Shown here piece by piece: positions 17,047 through 27,164 of a stretch of 64,000 nt of DNA. The notes beneath the pieces were generated by a model. It saw nothing but the letters and a program-made list of their open reading frames with translations. It was not told the origin of the DNA and did no database searches. Numbering within the stretch: the first letter of the stretch is position 1; every line of letters starts with the position of its first letter. This stretch comes from Neisseria subflava (GTDB lineage Bacteria; Pseudomonadota; Gammaproteobacteria; Burkholderiales; Neisseriaceae), in the NCBI RefSeq assembly GCF_005221305.1, contig NZ_CP039887.1, positions 2,108,001 through 2,172,000 of the forward strand, read 5' to 3'. A program made the translations under genes and the position numbers.

Positions 17047-19062
17047 ATGAGTAAATCTTCATCATCCGTCCCACTTATCCGCAGACCATGGTTTGCCTTT
17101 TTCAGCTCCATGCGTTTTGCCGTCGCCCTGCTCAGCCTGTTGGGCGTGGCTTCGATTATCGGTACGGTCTTGCAGCAAAACCAGCCACAAGTTGATTATT
17201 TGGTGAAATTCGGCCCGTTTTGGTCGCAGATTTTCGGCTTTTTGGGTCTGTACGACGTGTACGCCTCGGCGTGGTTCGTTGTCATCATGATGTTTTTGGT
17301 GATTTCCACCGGATTGTGCCTGATTCGCAATGTTCCGCCGTTTTTGCGCGAGATTCGTTCCTTCCGTGAAAACGCGAAGGAGAAATCACTGGCGGCAATG
17401 CGCCATTCCATCGTTTTAGACGGACAGGTAACGCCCGAAGTCGCACAACGATATTTGGAAGTACAAGGCTACGGCTGTAAAACCGTTACGCGTGAAGACG
17501 GCTCGGTTTTGGTGGCGGCGAAAAAAGGCGCGATGAATAAATGGGGCTATATTTTTGCCCATGTCGCGCTGATTGTGATTTGTTTGGGCGGTTTGATAGA
17601 CAGCAATATCCTGCTGAAAATCGGTATGCTCACCGGCCAAGTCGTGCCGGACAATACGGCGGTTTACGCTAAAGACTTTAAGCCAGAAAGCGTGTTGGGA
17701 GAATCCAACCTGTCGTTTAGGGGCAATGTCAATATTGCGGAAGGGCAGAGCGCGGACGTGGTGTTTCTGAATGCGGATAACGGCATGCTGGTACAGGACC
17801 TGCCGTTTTCGGTTAAATTAAAGAAATTCCATATCGACTTTTACGATACCGGTATGCCGCGTGATTTTGCCAGCGACTTGGAAATAACGGACAAGGCAAC
17901 CGGCAAAGTCAGCGAACACACTATCCGCGTCAACCATCCTTTGACGCTGCACGGTATTACGGTTTATCAGGCAAGTTTTGCCGATGGCGGCTCGGACTTG
18001 ACGTTTAAAGCGTGGAATCTGGCCGATGCTGACCGTACTCCGGTTAAACTCAAAGCAACGTCTATGCGCGAGTTTCCGCTGGATTTGGGCAAGACCTCTT
18101 ATAAACTGGAATTTGACCAGTTTACTTCGATGAACGTCGAAGACATGAGCGAGCCGTCTGAAAAAGAGCAAAACTTGAAATCCGCCATCAATGATGTTCG
18201 CTCTGTCCGTCAAGAAGGCAAAAAATACACAAATATCGGCCCTTCTATCGTTTACCGTATCCGCGACAAAGCAGGGCAGGCGGTCGAATATAAAAACTAT
18301 ATGTTGCCGGTAAAACAAGATGAAGACTATTTTTTCATTACCGGCACACGCAGCGGCTTGGCGCAGCAATACCGCTGGTTGCGCATTCCGATGGATAAAA
18401 ACGGCCAAATCGACACCTTTATGGCTTTACGCCAATATCTGAAAGACGATGCGGCACGCCGTAAAACTGTTGCCAATGCCGTTAAAGGCGCGCCTGCCGA
18501 AATCCGTGAGCAATTCATGGCGGCGGCGGAAAACACCTTGTCTATTTTTGCCAAAGGCGGCTATTTGGCTTTGGACGAATTTGTTACCACCAATCTTCCG
18601 AAAGAGCAGCAGGAAAAAATGCAGGGCTATTTCTATGAGATGCTCTATGGCGTGATGAATGCCGCTTTGGAAGATACGATCAGCACATACAATCTGCCGG
18701 CTTGGCCGCAAGATGAAAAACGCAACCGTTTCCTGCTGCATGCAATGGATGCTTACACCGGTTTGACCGAATATCCCGCGCCGATGCTGTTGCAACTGGA
18801 AAGTTTTACCGAAGTACGCTCTTCCGGCCTGCAGATGACCCGTTCTCCGGGCGCATTCTTGGTGTATTTGGGTTCGGTATTGCTGGTGTTGGGTACGGTG
18901 TTTATGTTCTATATTCGTGAAAAACGTGCTTGGCTGCTGTTTTCAGACGGCCGTATCCGTTTTGCCATGTCTTCCAGCCGCAACGAACGCGACTTGCAGA
19001 AAGAATTTCCGCAACACACACGGCAATTGCAGCAGCTTGCCAAGGATTTGAACCATGAATAA
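17047..19062 (+). CDS. ccsB: Cytochrome c biogenesis protein ResB/CcsB (System II)
   Basis: A 671-residue membrane protein. Three N-terminal transmembrane segments (including MRFAVALLSLLGVASIIGTV and a span near 75-95) are followed by one near 180, a large periplasmic domain, and a last span near 610 (PGAFLVYLGSVLLVLGTVFM). RVNHPLTLHGITVYQASFAD holds the conserved ResB His. With CcsA it moves heme across the inner membrane and ligates it to CxxCH apocytochromes. It overlaps ccsA by eight bases. Confidence 0.94.
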   Translation: MSKSSSSVPLIRRPWFAFFSSMRFAVALLSLLGVASIIGTVLQQNQPQVDYLVKFGPFWSQIFGFLGLYDVYASAWFVVIMMFLVISTGLCLIRNVPPFLREIRSFRENAKEKSLAAMRHSIVLDGQVTPEVAQRYLEVQGYGCKTVTREDGSVLVAAKKGAMNKWGYIFAHVALIVICLGGLIDSNILLKIGMLTGQVVPDNTAVYAKDFKPESVLGESNLSFRGNVNIAEGQSADVVFLNADNGMLVQDLPFSVKLKKFHIDFYDTGMPRDFASDLEITDKATGKVSEHTIRVNHPLTLHGITVYQASFADGGSDLTFKAWNLADADRTPVKLKATSMREFPLDLGKTSYKLEFDQFTSMNVEDMSEPSEKEQNLKSAINDVRSVRQEGKKYTNIGPSIVYRIRDKAGQAVEYKNYMLPVKQDEDYFFITGTRSGLAQQYRWLRIPMDKNGQIDTFMALRQYLKDDAARRKTVANAVKGAPAEIREQFMAAAENTLSIFAKGGYLALDEFVTTNLPKEQQEKMQGYFYEMLYGVMNAALEDTISTYNLPAWPQDEKRNRFLLHAMDAYTGLTEYPAPMLLQLESFTEVRSSGLQMTRSPGAFLVYLGSVLLVLGTVFMFYIREKRAWLLFSDGRIRFAMSSSRNERDLQKEFPQHTRQLQQLAKDLNHE

Positions 19063-20242
19063 CAAACATCAGGCCTTGCCCGAGCATGAGCTTCTGACAC
19101 ATAAATCATTTATCCGAAACCTCAACCTTTTCGACTGGGCATTCGCGCTGCTGATTGCAGTCGGCGCGTTTATTGCCCAAACCCAGGCCGGTCTGCACAT
19201 GGACATTTACGAAATGGTAATTTTGTGGGTGAGTGCCGGTATTGCCGTTTTTCTGGGTTGGTTTTTCAAACCGATGCGCTGGTTTATCCCTTTAGGCGTG
19301 TGCTTGGCGTATTTTGCCGTTGATTTGTATGGCGGCGACATCAAACGTGCAGACGGATTCCTGCTCAAATACCTGTTAAGCAGCCAGTCGGCGATTATGT
19401 GGCAATGCGCGTTTGTGTTCTTCGCCTTGTTTGCCTATATCGTCGGCGCGATAGCGGCGGTACGCAAAAATGTGCCGTCCAATACGCTTTTGGGCATGGG
19501 TACCGTGTTTGCATGGGTTTCTGCGGTGGCGGGCTTTGTCGGTTTGCTGGTGCGCTGGCATGAAAGCTATCTGCTGCGTCCCGATGCCGGCCATATTCCG
19601 GTTTCCAACCTTTACGAAGTATTTATCTTGTTCTTGGTCATTACGGCGCTGATGTACCTCTATTACGAAGGTCGTTTTGCCGTACAAAAACTGGGCGGCT
19701 TCGTCTTCAGCTTTATGGCGATTGTGGTCGGATTTGTCTTGTGGTACAGCGTTTCACGCGAGGCGCATGCCATTCAGCCGCTAATTCCTGCTTTGCAGTC
19801 TTGGTGGATGAAAATCCACGTTCCGGCCAACTTTATCGGCTACGGCGCATTCTGTATCGCCGCCATGCTGGGTTTTGCCGAACTGCTGGCACTCAGAAAA
19901 GAAGATGCAGGCAAAAAATCATGGCTGCCGCAATCTCAAGTCATTGAAGAAGTCATGTACAAAGCGATTGCCGTCGGTTTCTTGTTCTTTACCATTGCCA
20001 CCATTCTCGGCGCATTGTGGGCGGCCGACGCGTGGGGTCGCTATTGGAGCTGGGACCCGAAAGAAACTTGGGCATTTATCGTTTGGCTGAATTACGCTGT
20101 CTGGTTGCATTTGCGACTGGTGGCAGGCTGGCGCGGCAGGGTGTTGGCTTGGTGGGCAGTCATCGGCCTGATCATTACCGCCTTTGCCTTTATCGGTGTG
20201 AATATGTTCTTAAGCGGTCTGCATTCTTACGGCACTTTGTAA
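19055..20242 (+). CDS. ccsA: Cytochrome c biogenesis protein CcsA/ResC
   Basis: A 395-residue polytopic membrane protein. The tryptophan-rich WWD heme-handling motif appears as WGRYWSWDPKETWAFIVW near residue 330. Conserved His residues occur in RWHESYLLRP and KIHVPANFIGYGAF. It forms the heme exporter/ligase with CcsB; the start lies within the ccsB end, indicating translational coupling. Confidence 0.95.
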   Translation: MNNKHQALPEHELLTHKSFIRNLNLFDWAFALLIAVGAFIAQTQAGLHMDIYEMVILWVSAGIAVFLGWFFKPMRWFIPLGVCLAYFAVDLYGGDIKRADGFLLKYLLSSQSAIMWQCAFVFFALFAYIVGAIAAVRKNVPSNTLLGMGTVFAWVSAVAGFVGLLVRWHESYLLRPDAGHIPVSNLYEVFILFLVITALMYLYYEGRFAVQKLGGFVFSFMAIVVGFVLWYSVSREAHAIQPLIPALQSWWMKIHVPANFIGYGAFCIAAMLGFAELLALRKEDAGKKSWLPQSQVIEEVMYKAIAVGFLFFTIATILGALWAADAWGRYWSWDPKETWAFIVWLNYAVWLHLRLVAGWRGRVLAWWAVIGLIITAFAFIGVNMFLSGLHSYGTL

Positions 20243-20263
20243 GCAGCCTATCTCGCACTTTAT

Positions 20264-20306
20264 TTCAGACGGCCTTTTTCCGTTTTCGGAGAAAACGCCG
20301 TCTGAA
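20264..20306 (+). terminator. Terminator of ccsBA with nested hairpin
   Basis: Opposed DUS arms (20264-20273 with 20297-20306) enclose a smaller CGTTTTC/GAAAACG hairpin, followed by TCTTTTTT. A further DUS at 20326 lies directly before tsaD. Confidence 0.7.
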
Positions 20307-20341
20307 TCTTTTTTAATCATTTTTTCAGACGGCCTCAAACC

Positions 20342-21412
20342 ATGTTGGTATTAGGAATTGAATCATCTTGCGACGAAACCGGCGTTGCGCTCTACGATAC
20401 CGAGCGCGGCCTGTTGGCGCATCATTTGCACACACAAATGGCGATGCACGCCGAATATGGCGGCGTTGTCCCCGAATTGGCCAGCCGCGACCATATCCGC
20501 CGTGTCGTGCCGTTGACGCAAGGTTGCTTGAAGGAAGCTGGCGTAGGCTATGCCGATATTGACGCGGTTGCCTTTACGCAAGGCCCGGGCTTGGGCGGCG
20601 CATTGCTGGCCGGTTCAGGCTTCGCCAATGCCTTGGCATTTGCCATCGGTAAGCCCGTTATCCCCGTTCACCATCTTGAAGGCCATTTGCTCTCGCCTTT
20701 GTTGGCAGACGACAAGCCTGAATTTCCATTTGTCGCTTTGCTGGTTTCGGGCGGACATACGCAATTTATGGCTGTACGCGGTATCGGCGATTACACTTTG
20801 TTGGGTGAGAGCGTAGACGATGCGGCAGGCGAGGCGTTTGATAAAACGGCCAAGCTTTTGGGTTTGCCTTATCCCGGCGGTGCCAAATTGTCCGAGCTGG
20901 CCAAACTCGGCATACCTGATACTTTCACGTTCCCACGCCCCATGCTCCATTCGCACGATTTGCAGATGAGCTTTTCCGGTTTGAAAACCGCCGTTTTAAC
21001 CGCTGTCGAAAAAGTCCGCGCCGAAACCGGCAGCGATGAAATTCCCGAACAGACGCGTAACGATATTTGCCGCGCCTTCCAAGATGCGGTGGTTGACGTA
21101 TTGGCGGCCAAAGCCAAAAAAGCGTTGTTGGATACCGGCTTCAGAACTTTGGTGGTTGCCGGCGGTGTGGGTGCAAACTGGAAACTGCGTGATGAATTTT
21201 CGCGCTTAACCGTCAAAATGCCGTCTGAAAAAGGCAAATCTAAACCTCAGGAAGAAAAAATCAACGTCTATTTCCCGCCGATGGCATATTGCACCGACAA
21301 CGGCGCAATGATTGCCTTTGCCGGCGCGATGCGTCTTGCCGAGCGTCAGGCTGTCGGCGCATTCAATGTCAAGCCGCGCTGGCCGCTGTCGGATATTGTG
21401 AAGCAGGGTTGA
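20342..21412 (+). CDS. tsaD: tRNA N6-threonylcarbamoyltransferase TsaD
   Basis: A 356-residue protein of the Kae1/TsaD family, which transfers threonylcarbamoyl to A37 of ANN-decoding tRNAs. [16 protein letters not shown] begins the ASKHA fold; H111 and H115 of HHLEGH bind the metal; LLVSGGHTQ and [13 protein letters not shown] bind ATP. An AT-dialect DUS lies inside the gene near 21220. A DUS sits just before the start. Confidence 0.97.
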   Translation: MLVLGIESSCDETGVALYDTERGLLAHHLHTQMAMHAEYGGVVPELASRDHIRRVVPLTQGCLKEAGVGYADIDAVAFTQGPGLGGALLAGSGFANALAFAIGKPVIPVHHLEGHLLSPLLADDKPEFPFVALLVSGGHTQFMAVRGIGDYTLLGESVDDAAGEAFDKTAKLLGLPYPGGAKLSELAKLGIPDTFTFPRPMLHSHDLQMSFSGLKTAVLTAVEKVRAETGSDEIPEQTRNDICRAFQDAVVDVLAAKAKKALLDTGFRTLVVAGGVGANWKLRDEFSRLTVKMPSEKGKSKPQEEKINVYFPPMAYCTDNGAMIAFAGAMRLAERQAVGAFNVKPRWPLSDIVKQG

Positions 21413-21437
21413 TGCATTAGACTGCTTCGATGTAATG

Positions 21438-21482
21438 AAAGGCCGTCTGAAAACCTGAAGACAGGGTTTTCAGACGGCCTTT
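21438..21482 (+). terminator. Inverted-DUS terminator of tsaD
   Basis: An 18-base perfect stem (21438-21455 with 21465-21482), beginning AAAGGCC and ending with TTTAAT. Confidence 0.75.
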
Positions 21483-21588
21483 AATGAAATAGATGTTTGC
21501 GGTACAACTTCATTCAAAAAGATGAGTAATTTTTTCATCCGTTTTTTCTACAATATTAACTTTGATTGATTGCAAAAGGCCGTCTGAA

Positions 21589-22494
21589 ATGACGAATTTA
21601 TCCAAAGGTTTGCTGGCTGCGGTAGCATCCAATTTGTTGTTTTCCATGCTGTTTTTGTACGGAATGTGGATGAGGCCGATGACGGGGACGGAGGTGTTTG
21701 CCTGGCGCATGGTCGCCATGCTGTCGGCTTTGTGCGTACTGATGACGATGGTCAACGGTTGGCAGGCGGCAATGCGTTTTGCTTATGGCGTCGGCCGGGA
21801 TTGGAAACGGTGGCTGCTGATTGTATTGCCGACGCCGATATTTGCCAGCCAGTTGTGGCTGTTTGTCTGGGGGCCGGTCAATGGGGAAGGGGTAAACATT
21901 GCCATGGGTTATTTCCTGTTTCCTTTGGCGATGATGCTGGGCGGACGGATTTGGTTTAAAGAGCGTTTGAACCGGTTGCAGAGGGTGGCGGTAATCTTGG
22001 CGTGTGCAGGCGTGGCATGTGAATTGGTGCGGTCGGGCGCGTTTTCGTGGACGACTGTATGGGTGTTCGGTACTTATCCGTTTTATTATCTGCTGCGCCG
22101 CAAGCTGGGCGTGCCTTCCTTAATCGGGCTGACCTTTGATTTGATGATGATTACGCCGTTTGCGTTGGCGTATATTGTGCTGGCAACGGATACGCCGGCG
22201 ATGATTGCGGCCAAACCGGTTTTAATCTTTTTTATTGTGTTGCTGGGTTTTAATAGTGCAATATCCATGCATTTGAATTTGAAGGCGAATCAATTGCTGC
22301 TGGTGGCAGTGTTCGGCATGTTGAGCTATTTGGAGCCTGTATTGCTTTTTATTGTGTCGATTGTATGGCTGGACGAGCCGGTGCAGGGCGGCGCATTGAT
22401 CGGCTACGGACTGATTTGGTCGGGATTGTGCGTGATGATTGCCAATGGCCTGTTAGGAATGAAGCAAGAAAAGAAATGGGCAAAGCTTGATTGA
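21589..22494 (+). CDS. EamA/RarD-family permease
   Basis: A 301-residue inner-membrane protein with about ten hydrophobic segments. The two-fold EamA repeat is visible: GLLAAVASNLLFSMLFLYGM opens the first half and VWVFGTYPFYYLLRRKLG leads the second. EVFAWRMVAMLS is typical of RarD. The transported compound is not predictable; relatives export amino acids or drugs. The start codon directly follows a DUS whose AAAGG would act as ribosome binding site. Confidence 0.85.
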   Translation: MTNLSKGLLAAVASNLLFSMLFLYGMWMRPMTGTEVFAWRMVAMLSALCVLMTMVNGWQAAMRFAYGVGRDWKRWLLIVLPTPIFASQLWLFVWGPVNGEGVNIAMGYFLFPLAMMLGGRIWFKERLNRLQRVAVILACAGVACELVRSGAFSWTTVWVFGTYPFYYLLRRKLGVPSLIGLTFDLMMITPFALAYIVLATDTPAMIAAKPVLIFFIVLLGFNSAISMHLNLKANQLLLVAVFGMLSYLEPVLLFIVSIVWLDEPVQGGALIGYGLIWSGLCVMIANGLLGMKQEKKWAKLD

Positions 22495-22501
22495 TGGATT
22501 G

Positions 22502-22543
22502 AGGCCGTCTGAAAATGGTTTGATCAATGTTTTCAGACGGCCT
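22502..22543 (+). terminator. Inverted-DUS terminator of the EamA gene
   Basis: Fourteen-base stem (22502-22515 with 22530-22543). A second, DUS-free hairpin at 22552-22580 (AAAAGGGGCGTATC with GGATACGTCCCTTTT) serves the converging murU-like gene. Confidence 0.7.
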
Positions 22544-22583
22544 TGAATATTAAAAGGGGCGTATCGGATACGTCCCTTTTGTT

Positions 22584-23866
<1,283 letters not shown>

Positions 23867-23876
23867 CCGGCTTTCT

Positions 23877-24314
23877 TTATTTTAATGCCTGTTCGATTTT
23901 TGCCAGCTCTGCCAAGAGTTCTTTGAGTTGTGCCATTTTTTCTTTGGATAGAACTTTTTCAATCGCATCGTAGCGTTCGTCAACCAATGCGCCGGTGGAT
24001 TCATAGAGTTTCTCACCTTCGGGCGTCAGTTTCAGGTAAACACGACGTTGGTCGTTGGAAGGCTTCAGGCGGACGGCCAAACCTGCTTTTTCCAAGCGGG
24101 TCAGAATGCCGGTCAGGCTGGGGCGAAGGATGCAGGCCTGATTGGCCAAATCTTGAAAGTCGAGTGTGCCGTTTTCCGCTAAGAGCCGGATGATACGCCA
24201 TTGCTGGTCGGTAATATTGGCTTGGTTCAGAATAGGGCGGAATTGGGTCATCAATGCTTCCCGCGCCTGAATCAGACCGATATTGATAGATGCATGTTTA
24301 GATTGGTTGGGCAT
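23877..24314 (-). CDS. nadR: MarR-family regulator NadR (FarR)
   Basis: A 145-residue winged-helix repressor. The sequence SKHASINIGLIQAREALMTQ, ILNQANITDQQWRIIRLLAE and RPSLTGILTRLEKAGL is very close to meningococcal NadR/FarR as I recall it. In pathogens it represses nadA and farAB and is released by 4-hydroxyphenylacetate. I start at MPNQSKHAS, which has GGAG upstream; an earlier ATG ten codons before lacks one. hpaC follows as the second gene of the operon. Confidence 0.93.
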   Translation of the reverse strand: MPNQSKHASINIGLIQAREALMTQFRPILNQANITDQQWRIIRLLAENGTLDFQDLANQACILRPSLTGILTRLEKAGLAVRLKPSNDQRRVYLKLTPEGEKLYESTGALVDERYDAIEKVLSKEKMAQLKELLAELAKIEQALK

Positions 24315-24654
24315 TACTAAGTCTCCGGTGTTATCAAAAATCAAACCGTTGAAGCGTGAGGTAGATTGATAAAGGCGAATATTGCTGTTTTAAGTCTGCC
24401 GTCGGCAGCCGGGTTTATGGGAACAAAAGCATCACTGCCACAATATTAGATGAAGATCTCTAACAGTTTGTTTTGATAATAATGTTTCCAATTGTTCTTA
24501 TGGTTATATCTTAGTCTATTTTCTTTATAATCTCAACAAAATCATATGTTATTGGGAAAGAGATAGTTTATTTATTTATGAAATGGAATTGTTTGAATAT
24601 ATTCAGGTGAAATTATTCTTTAGATTCTCAATTTTTAGTGGATTTTCAAAGAAT
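24315..24654. other. AT-rich upstream region of nadR
   Basis: 340 bases with no gene and no DUS. It separates the thioredoxin-like gene from nadR, both on the minus strand, so it should hold the nadR promoter and, by analogy with meningococcus, NadR operator sites. I could not pick out a clear palindrome. Confidence 0.4.
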
Positions 24655-25164
24655 TTAGCTGAAGATATTTGCCAAGTAAACCCTGATTTTTAAGCCGATA
24701 GAACTGGAAAGGCCGGATGTGTGATGAATCATTTTGCCATCTTTTAATATGATAATGGTTGGGGTGACGGCTATATTCCATTTTTGAGCCATCAGGCCGT
24801 CTGAATCATTGAAGTTTGGAAAGGATAGATTGTTTTGTTGCATATGGCGGGCAATGTCCGCATCGCTTCCGGAGCGCAAGGCTACGCCCAGTGTTGGGAT
24901 ATTGTCTTGGTGCAGCTTTTCTATGGTGGACGATGTGTATGAACAAATATGACACCAGCTGCCCCAAAAATAAACGATGGCAACCCGATTTTGACTGAAG
25001 GATTGAAGGGAAGTGGTTTGCCCATCAGTTAAAGTCAGTGTTTGTGCTGCCGACTGCAAGGGTTGGTCAGGCTTGCGCACCCAGTCGACAATCAGGGATA
25101 AGAAGATGAAGATAATCACAGCCTGAAGCAATGATTTGGCATAGTGGAGCAGGGTTTTCATCAT
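24655..25164 (-). CDS. Membrane-anchored thioredoxin-like protein (ScsD/TlpA type)
   Basis: A 169-residue protein. One N-terminal membrane segment (LLQAVIIFIFLSLIVDW) tethers a periplasmic thioredoxin domain whose active site is WCHIC in VAIVYFWGSWCHICSYTSST. VTPTIIILKDGKM has the cis-Pro loop. Likely roles are disulfide reduction for cytochrome c maturation or copper-stress protection (ScsD-like); the CHIC pair favours an oxidant or isomerase-type potential. Two successive ATG codons open the gene. Confidence 0.87.
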   Translation of the reverse strand: MMKTLLHYAKSLLQAVIIFIFLSLIVDWVRKPDQPLQSAAQTLTLTDGQTTSLQSFSQNRVAIVYFWGSWCHICSYTSSTIEKLHQDNIPTLGVALRSGSDADIARHMQQNNLSFPNFNDSDGLMAQKWNIAVTPTIIILKDGKMIHHTSGLSSSIGLKIRVYLANIFS

Positions 25165-25200
25165 ATATTGCGGGGTATTGGATTATTGTTTTATAAATGA

Positions 25201-25227
25201 AAAAAGCCTTGCAGAGCAAGGCTTTTT
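25201..25227 (-). terminator. Terminator of rplM-rpsI
   Basis: Twelve-base perfect stem AAAAAGCCTTGC/GCAAGGCTTTTT with loop AGA, about 20 bases behind the rpsI stop. Confidence 0.85.
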
Positions 25228-25247
25228 GATTCGATTCTGAAAACGTA

Positions 25248-25640
25248 TTAACGTTTGGAGAATTGTTTTGCACGACGTGCTTTGCGCAAACCAGGTTTTT
25301 TACGTTCAACTTCACGAGCATCGCGAGTAACGAAGCCTGCTTGAGACAGAGCTGGTTTCAGGGTTGCGTCGAAGTCGATCAGGGCGCGGGTGATGCCGTG
25401 ACGGATAGCGCCGGATTGACCGGTTTCGCCACCACCGGTTACGTTAACTTTGATGTCGAAAGATTCGGCATTTTCAGTCAGAACCAGAGGTTGACGTACA
25501 ACCATGCGGCTGGTTTCACGTGCGAAGAATTCGTCAACGGGACGGCCGTTTACGATGATTTGGCCGGTACCTTTAGTCAAGAATACACGAGCCACTGAAC
25601 TTTTGCGGCGGCCTGTGCCGTAGTAGTATTTACCGTTCAT
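25248..25640 (-). CDS. rpsI: 30S ribosomal protein S9
   Basis: A 130-residue protein with [16 protein letters not shown] at the N-terminus and the conserved basic tail [17 protein letters not shown], whose end reaches the P-site tRNA. Twelve bases separate it from rplM, the universal pairing. Confidence 0.98.
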   Translation of the reverse strand: MNGKYYYGTGRRKSSVARVFLTKGTGQIIVNGRPVDEFFARETSRMVVRQPLVLTENAESFDIKVNVTGGGETGQSGAIRHGITRALIDFDATLKPALSQAGFVTRDAREVERKKPGLRKARRAKQFSKR

Positions 25641-25652
25641 GTCGTGTCCTTA

Positions 25653-26084
25653 TTATTTCAGTTCCAAAACTTTAGGTTGTTGTGCAGCGTGACCGTGTTC
25701 GGCGCCGGCGTACACTTTCAGTTTTTTGATCATGGCGTAGCCCAGAGGACCTTTAGGCAACATGCCTTTTACGGCTTGTTCCAAAGCGCGGCCTGGGAAT
25801 TGCTCTTGCATTTCGCGGAAAGTACGCTCGTAGATGCCGCCTGGGAAACCAGAGTGACGGAAGTATTTTTTGTCTTCGAATTTAGCACCGGTCACGCGCA
25901 GTTTGTCTGCGTTGATGACGATGATGTAATCGCCGGTATCAACGTGAGGGGTGTATTCGGGTTTGTGTTTGCCGCGCAGACGGTGTGCGACTTCGGCTGC
26001 GACACGACCCAGAACTTTGTCTTCTGCGTCAATGACGAACCATTCGCGCTTCACCTCGTGGGGTTTTGCAGAGAAGGTTTTCAT
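25653..26084 (-). CDS. rplM: 50S ribosomal protein L13
   Basis: A 143-residue protein. [20 protein letters not shown] and [18 protein letters not shown], then [16 protein letters not shown] and [20 protein letters not shown], are diagnostic. First gene of the rplM-rpsI operon with a consensus-like promoter just upstream. Confidence 0.98.
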   Translation of the reverse strand: MKTFSAKPHEVKREWFVIDAEDKVLGRVAAEVAHRLRGKHKPEYTPHVDTGDYIIVINADKLRVTGAKFEDKKYFRHSGFPGGIYERTFREMQEQFPGRALEQAVKGMLPKGPLGYAMIKKLKVYAGAEHGHAAQQPKVLELK

Positions 26085-26117
26085 GGTTGGAATCCAGATA
26101 TATATAGAAAGTTATGG

Positions 26118-26146
26118 ATTTTAAAGAGGAGATTGGCTTTTGTCAA
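26118..26146 (-). promoter_or_regulatory. Sigma-70 promoter of rplM-rpsI
   Basis: On the minus strand a perfect TTGACA (26141-26146) and TAAAAT (26118-26123) are separated by 17 bases, 34 bases before the rplM start. This is the best sigma-70 match in the window. Confidence 0.75.
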
Positions 26147-26230
26147 TCTTAATTGAGTGTGTTTGATGCATGAATATGCGGTTTTTTCAGACGGCCGGAA
26201 ATCTTTACGAAAGTCTTTACTTAGAAAGGG

Positions 26231-26260
26231 AAAAGCCACACCTGTCGGTATGGCTTTTTT
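26231..26260 (-). terminator. Hairpin behind 6S RNA
   Basis: AAAAGCCACACC pairs with GGTATGGCTTTT with one mismatch. It lies just beyond the 3' end of the proposed 6S RNA and can terminate in either direction. Confidence 0.6.
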
Positions 26261-26267
26261 AGGGAAT

Positions 26268-26439
26268 CCCCACGAGTGCCGTTTAGGCTGAATCCGCTTG
26301 AACCTTGCTGACAAGGCGGTCACCTCGGGTAGTTTCGGGTGCGTCCGATAAACGGACACTCGCGCCCACTACAGCTCCCGGCAACCTAAAGCGAACTTAT
26401 TGGTTCAAAGGAATATATGCCTTCGCGAACACCGCAGGG
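26268..26439 (-). ncRNA. ssrS: 6S RNA
   Basis: About 170 bases of non-coding, GC-rich DNA directly after zapA, the conserved position of ssrS in beta- and gammaproteobacteria. On the minus strand the 5' end (CCCTGCGGTG, from 26439) pairs with the 3' end (CACTCGTGGGG, to 26268) with one bulge. The middle can form the long interrupted stem with a central bubble (region ACCCGAGGTGACCGCCTTG). 6S RNA mimics an open promoter and holds sigma-70 RNA polymerase in stationary phase. Ends are estimated. Confidence 0.8.
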
Positions 26440-26452
26440 AAAAGGGGAAAAA

Positions 26453-26755
26453 TCAGTTTTGCTCCAAGCGCGCCAGTGCTTTTTGGCACGCGTTGTTCAT
26501 GTCGGTTATTCTACGCTCAAATTCACCGATTGCCAAATCGTCGTTGAAGGTGGTTTTCAAGAGGTCGTGTACGACGTTGAGGGCTGCCATGACGACGATT
26601 TTGTCCGTGCCGACGATGCGGCCGCTTTCTTTAATTGCGTCGCTTTTTTTGTTGAGCATTTCAACGGCTTGCAGGAGGGTGGCTTTTTCTTCACTCGGCG
26701 TGTTGATGGTGAAGTTGACATTCATGATGTCGAGATTGACTTGTTCGATACTCAC
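26453..26755 (-). CDS. zapA: Cell division protein ZapA
   Basis: A 100-residue protein. VNFTINTPSEEKATLLQAVE followed by MLNKKSDAIKESGRIVGTDK and IVVMAALNVVHDLL is the ZapA dimer/tetramer domain that cross-links FtsZ filaments. It lies 11 bases after the coiled-coil gene and its stop is about 14 bases before the 6S RNA. Confidence 0.93.
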   Translation of the reverse strand: MSIEQVNLDIMNVNFTINTPSEEKATLLQAVEMLNKKSDAIKESGRIVGTDKIVVMAALNVVHDLLKTTFNDDLAIGEFERRITDMNNACQKALARLEQN

Positions 26756-26766
26756 GGGGCGTCCTT

Positions 26767-27090
26767 TTATTGTTGTGTTTCTTGGGGCAATCGGGCAATG
26801 AGGCTGCGGATTTGGTCTACACTTTGGGCCAGCGCGTTGCGGTAGTTTTCTTTTTCGGCAGTCAGGTTGTCAATTTTGCTTTGCAGGTCTTCTTTGAGTT
26901 TGCCGACTTGAACCAGCAATGCTTCGCTGAGTTCGTCAATGGCCGCGTCGTGTTGGTGTTTTTGTTGCTCTTGCTCGAGTTTGAGTCTGTCGATTTCTTC
27001 GTTGAGACGGCGGTTTTCTGAAACCAGCGTTTCAAATTTTTGGACAAGTTGGTAAACGTTGATTTCCAGATTGTTCAGTGATTGGTTCAT
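26767..27090 (-). CDS. Small coiled-coil protein upstream of zapA (ZapB/TIGR02449-like)
   Basis: A 107-residue, highly charged protein that is coiled coil almost end to end (LVSENRRLNEEIDRLKLEQE, then LSEALLVQVGKLKEDLQSKI). No other domain. Its place directly before zapA fits the small ZapA-linked coiled-coil proteins of the divisome. Function inferred from position and shape. I start at MNQSLNNLE; 11 upstream codons overlap a DUS. Confidence 0.8.
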   Translation of the reverse strand: MNQSLNNLEINVYQLVQKFETLVSENRRLNEEIDRLKLEQEQQKHQHDAAIDELSEALLVQVGKLKEDLQSKIDNLTAEKENYRNALAQSVDQIRSLIARLPQETQQ

Positions 27091-27164
27091 GTGTTTCCCT
27101 TCAGACGGCCTTATGGCCGTCATATTGTGCGCTAGGCCGTCTGAACGGCAGTCGGCGCGACCGT

